DNA from: Anderseniella sp963700885
Lineage (GTDB): Bacteria > Pseudomonadota > Alphaproteobacteria > Rhizobiales > Aestuariivirgaceae
Length of the DNA stretch: 64,000 nucleotides
Assembly (NCBI GenBank): GCA_963700885.1
Contig: CAVOZJ010000024.1
Span: forward strand, 1 to 64,000
Direction of reading: 5' to 3'
Position numbers and translations under genes: made by a program. This document shows, piece after piece, positions 61,549-64,000 of this stretch (its first letter is position 1; the number at the start of each line of letters is the position of its first letter). The notes under the pieces were generated by a model, which ran no database searches, had not been told where the DNA came from, and worked only from the letters and a program-made list of their open reading frames with translations.

Positions 61549-62789
61549 GGTTTGCCCACCGCAAACCATGCACATATCGAAGCTGCAAGTACAAACACCA
61601 CATTGAGCAATCCAATGGCTGGCACCGTGACACTGGCATCGAACATGGCTCCATAGATGGCAGGAGACATTGCGCTGGCAAATATCATCACAGCTGTTGC
61701 AACGGCCTTGATAGCACCCAGATGCTGCACGCCATAAACTTCCGCCCAGTAAGGGGCAGTGACGGCACCTGTCATTCCCGATGCCGCGCCAAATGAGACC
61801 AGCACACCGAATATCCAGGCTTCGTTGTTTCCGGCCATAAGGCTCAGGCCGCCCAACACTATAGGCAGTGTAAACAACGGCATCAGCGCACGTGAGCCGG
61901 TCCGGTCGACAGCAATACCTGCCAGCATGGAAAATGTGATCGATGAAACCGCATATGCCATTAGCAGCAAATACCAGGTTTCCAGTGCCCAACCCTTTGA
62001 AGTGACTATGTGCTGATGGTGAAACATCAAACCGGTGTTGAGAAATGACGGTGCCAGCACCACCGGCAGGACACAGTAAAACCTGGGGTCGCGCAGCATT
62101 TCCGCCCTGGTCCACTGCCGTTGGGCGCCTGGGCTGTTACCTGTGGCATCATCTGTATCAAGAATGGCCATCTGATCGAGGTATCGACCGTGGCGGCGGC
62201 GGTGGTCCGCAATTAATGCCAGCAATAGTGGTAACACAATACACGCGGCAGTCAGCCCCAGTACATTCCATGAATTGCGCCAGCCGATCGCCACAATCAG
62301 CGCCGAAATGCTGATCGGCAAAGTGGCCTCGGCAAGTGTGAAACCCTGGTTGACAATGGCGGACGCCTTGCCGCGAACAGTCTGGTAATAGCGATTTACC
62401 GAGGTCACGGCGATGTGGTGCATCAAACCCTGGCCAAAATGGCGCAACAGAAACAGGGCCAGTAACAGCGTCAACCATCCCGTGCTGCTGCCGGCAACAA
62501 GACAGGCCAGGCAAAGACCAACGGTTGTAACGCCAAACACGACGCGCAGGTCATACCGGTCGATTAGTTTCCCCGACCACAAAATGCATGCCGCACTTGC
62601 CAGAGTAGCCAACATATAGGCACTGCCGAAATCGCCATGGCTGAGATTGAAGGCTGCTCGAATGTCAGCATTGAACAAGGATATGACAAGGGTCTGTCCG
62701 GGTGCGGATGCAAGCGACGCCAGCGTGCCAAACAACAGCAGGCGCCAGTCGCTCCACAGTTCAGAGCGTTTACCGCCAATATCTGTCAT
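61545..62789 (-). CDS. Major facilitator superfamily transporter
   Basis: 414 residues, twelve TM helices. The N-terminal GTLASLASAPGQTLVISLF and the loop 2-3 SGKLIDRYDLRVVFG (motif A variant, G-x-L-x-D-R) are typical, as are RGKASAIVNQGF and the second-half GIAVDRTGSRALMP. Resembles OFA/MCT-type carriers; substrate unknown. Overlaps the RluA gene by 4 nt. Confidence 0.92.
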   Translation of the reverse strand: MTDIGGKRSELWSDWRLLLFGTLASLASAPGQTLVISLFNADIRAAFNLSHGDFGSAYMLATLASAACILWSGKLIDRYDLRVVFGVTTVGLCLACLVAGSSTGWLTLLLALFLLRHFGQGLMHHIAVTSVNRYYQTVRGKASAIVNQGFTLAEATLPISISALIVAIGWRNSWNVLGLTAACIVLPLLLALIADHRRRHGRYLDQMAILDTDDATGNSPGAQRQWTRAEMLRDPRFYCVLPVVLAPSFLNTGLMFHHQHIVTSKGWALETWYLLLMAYAVSSITFSMLAGIAVDRTGSRALMPLFTLPIVLGGLSLMAGNNEAWIFGVLVSFGAASGMTGAVTAPYWAEVYGVQHLGAIKAVATAVMIFASAMSPAIYGAMFDASVTVPAIGLLNVVFVLAASICAWFAVGKP

Positions 62790-63192
62790 GGATTAAAAAC
62801 CTGCAATTTCTCAGACTGTTGGAAACTGGCGTATGATCGCAGCAGTCGCAAGGGTGTTTGAGTTAAATTCAAGAAAGGTGTTCAACGAGATAAATGGAGC
62901 TGTTGCTCCCTCTCAAGGCAAAGCAGTCTCAACCTCACTTCCAGAAGCCAACTGCACCTCCATTTCATGCAGCAATTGTGACACATCCTCGTCTGGACAA
63001 GGCGTCAGATCGAAAACTGCGGTCCTACTTGGTCCCAGTACAATGAAAAACAAGTGACTTGGCTGCAACGGACAAGACAAATCCGATGAATTCGGCAGAT
63101 TTAGTTTCCCGTCCCATTGTGACCTTGCTTTGCTTCACCGCATTTTCTATTGTCCCGAAAACCCGGTGAAAAGAGCTTGGAAGGCTGTCGCT
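62790..63192. other. 403-nt gap between the MFS gene and the coiled-coil gene
   Basis: Holds a minus-strand, frame-broken small ORF (62913-63117) described separately, and the leaders of both neighbours. A plus-strand ORF at 62833-63057 has no ribosome-binding site and is antisense to it. Nothing else recognisable. Confidence 0.5.
62913..63117 (-). CDS. Possible 67-residue protein broken by one homopolymer base
   Basis: An ATG at 63117 follows AAGG by six bases and reads MGRETKSAEFIGFVLSVAAK, then SLVF. Removing one T from the TTTTT run near 63047-63051 joins it to IVLGPSRTAVFDLTPCPDED in the other frame, which continues acidic to the TGA at 62913-62915. Span 205 nt, one over 68 codons. A hydrophobic N-terminal half and an acidic tail. 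Family unknown; the frame repair is inference. Confidence 0.35.
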
Positions 63193-63393
63193 ATGACGGA
63201 AGACAGGGATGCGCAACTCGAACAGTTGAAAGGCGCACTGGACGTTCTTTTCACACTCAAGGAAGAATTCGCCCAATGGGCGGAAGAGGGGCAGGACGCA
63301 TCAAAACGCGAAGCGCTGGAAAATGTGCTGGCCCATGTTGAGAATATTGAAGGCGAGTATCGCCGTCGCTTTCTGGAGGCCAAGGATGGCTGA
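63193..63393 (+). CDS. Small coiled-coil protein
   Basis: 66 residues from the ATG at 63193 (MTEDRDAQLEQLKGALD). Strongly charged, predicted as one or two amphipathic helices with heptad pattern (LEQLKGALDVLFTLKEEF, LENVLAHVENIEGEY). The earlier in-frame start at 63130 lacks a ribosome-binding site; TTGGAAGG precedes 63193. Cytosolic; function unknown. It converges with dsbB 13 nt downstream. Confidence 0.7.
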   Translation: MTEDRDAQLEQLKGALDVLFTLKEEFAQWAEEGQDASKREALENVLAHVENIEGEYRRRFLEAKDG

Positions 63394-63406
63394 ACCGGGC
63401 ATATGA

Positions 63407-64000
63407 TCAGGACTTGCGCAGGATCCACCAGTTCCAGTTGCCATCGTTCGGGCAGTCGCCCAGTCCACATTCCAGGAACGTCGAAAGAGTTTCCACGGAA
63501 GCAATGACGAAAAACAGGCCGGCTCCGAATACTGCAAGGCGGCGTAATTTGTCATGGTCCTGCCGGCCTTTTTCAAACTGTCCGCCAAACAGCATCATGA
63601 CGCCTACAGCAAGAACAACCGTGGCAAAAATCAAAACACCCCAAGCATACATGTGATAGCCAAACATGGCCTGACCGAACCCTGAATTTGCCGTCGCATC
63701 CAGCGTCGGCATATTGTTCGACTTGTCAAAATAGGGATTTATGTGCAGCAGGCTCTGGCGGATCGAAACGGCCCCGCCAAAGACGGCAGACACCAGGCAA
63801 ATGCCATAATGGCGCGGATCCGGGCCCAGCATCACATTCATTGCCGCACCGTAGGCTATAGTAGCCATTGCCAATCTCTGCAGGAGGCAAAGCGTACACG
63901 GCAACTCGCGATAATAGAACTGCACGACATATGCGCTGACCAGAATGCCGATCATCACGAGCAGACCGGCAAAATTGAGTATGCGCGCGTTATCGGCCGA
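63407..64000 (-). CDS. dsbB: Disulfide bond formation protein DsbB (5' end beyond the window)
   Basis: Inner-membrane quinone-linked oxidant of DsbA. The visible part has four TM helices, the first periplasmic Cys pair in LPCTLCLLQRL, an intervening loop where the second pair would be sought (ECGLGDCPNDG near the C-terminus holds two Cys), and a short tail. The frame is open past the ATG at 63958 to the window edge (NARILNFAGLLVMIG), so the true start lies outside. The DsbA-like protein at 2 kb is a possible partner. Confidence 0.87.
   Translation of the reverse strand, partial: SADNARILNFAGLLVMIGILVSAYVVQFYYRELPCTLCLLQRLAMATIAYGAAMNVMLGPDPRHYGICLVSAVFGGAVSIRQSLLHINPYFDKSNNMPTLDATANSGFGQAMFGYHMYAWGVLIFATVVLAVGVMMLFGGQFEKGRQDHDKLRRLAVFGAGLFFVIASVETLSTFLECGLGDCPNDGNWNWWILRKS

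Noticed and set aside
60901..62115. Single 404-residue protein upstream of and including RluA
   Set aside because: The first about 189 codons are a shadow of the MFS gene; the RluA family starts at the ATG at 61548.
1..64000. tRNA genes, CRISPR arrays, IS elements and prophage
   Set aside because: No T-loop-like stretches with matching acceptor stems, no regularly spaced repeats, and no transposase, integrase or phage structural gene were seen.

Overview
The window is about 64 kb of ordinary, gene-dense alphaproteobacterial chromosome. GC looks to be in the mid-50s by eye. Several things point to the Hyphomicrobiales (Rhizobiales) or a close relative: the order accC-accB-aroQ-dsbA-like-M48 protease; a complete iscR-nifS-sufBCDS-sufT-sufA operon with an Irr-box-like operator; the assimilatory sulfur block cysG-DUF2849-cysI-DUF934-cysH with no CysJ; the AMIN amidase-PBP1A-prfB run; and a bactofilin/M23 pair. 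I saw no phage, IS element, CRISPR array, tRNA or rRNA.

Layout. 1-6.5 kb: fatty-acid biosynthesis (accC, accB, both with indels), aroQ, a periplasmic thiol oxidoreductase, an M48-TPR protease and a PLP aminotransferase. 6.5-17.2 kb: rne, then an envelope block (amidase, PBP1A, prfB with its programmed frameshift, bactofilin, M23 protease). 17.3-24.7 kb: bcp, a giant AsmA/YhdP-like protein, tyrS, anmK and a hydrolase. 25-33 kb: the SUF operon, with two extra genes inserted (a 2-TM protein between sufB and sufC, a VOC protein between sufD and sufS). 33-39 kb: an RhlE-like helicase, then a B12-binding protein coupled to a ProC-like dehydrogenase and divergent from oxyR plus a hydrolase. 39-40 kb: a gene-poor interval with signals for two short structured transcripts. 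40-50 kb: parE, a fatty acid desaturase flanked by inverted 48-bp repeats, a parvulin, an MBL-fold protein, TPR, GNAT and flavoprotein genes, a class II aldolase and an LprI-MliC lysozyme inhibitor. 50-59.8 kb: sdaA, then assimilatory sulfate reduction (cysG to cysH, with a ferredoxin remnant), arfB, yghU and cysK. 59.9-64 kb: an AEC transporter, an RluA synthase, an MFS transporter, a coiled-coil protein and dsbB running off the edge.

Functionally, the sulfur genes form one theme. The cys genes reduce sulfate to sulfide and make siroheme, CysK makes cysteine, and NifS/SufS with SufBCD move cysteine sulfur into Fe-S clusters, which CysH and CysI themselves need. OxyR and the Irr-like operator place oxidative and iron signals around this.

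The item most likely to be undescribed is the B12-binding/ProC-like pair at 34.7-37.2 kb, divergent from an OxyR that keeps both redox cysteines. Also worth a look are the 39 kb transcripts, the palindromic repeats around the desaturase, and the MBL protein with an altered metal motif. Several single-base homopolymer disruptions (accC, accB, the M48 protease, one small ORF), densest in the first 1 kb, look more like sequence error than biology.
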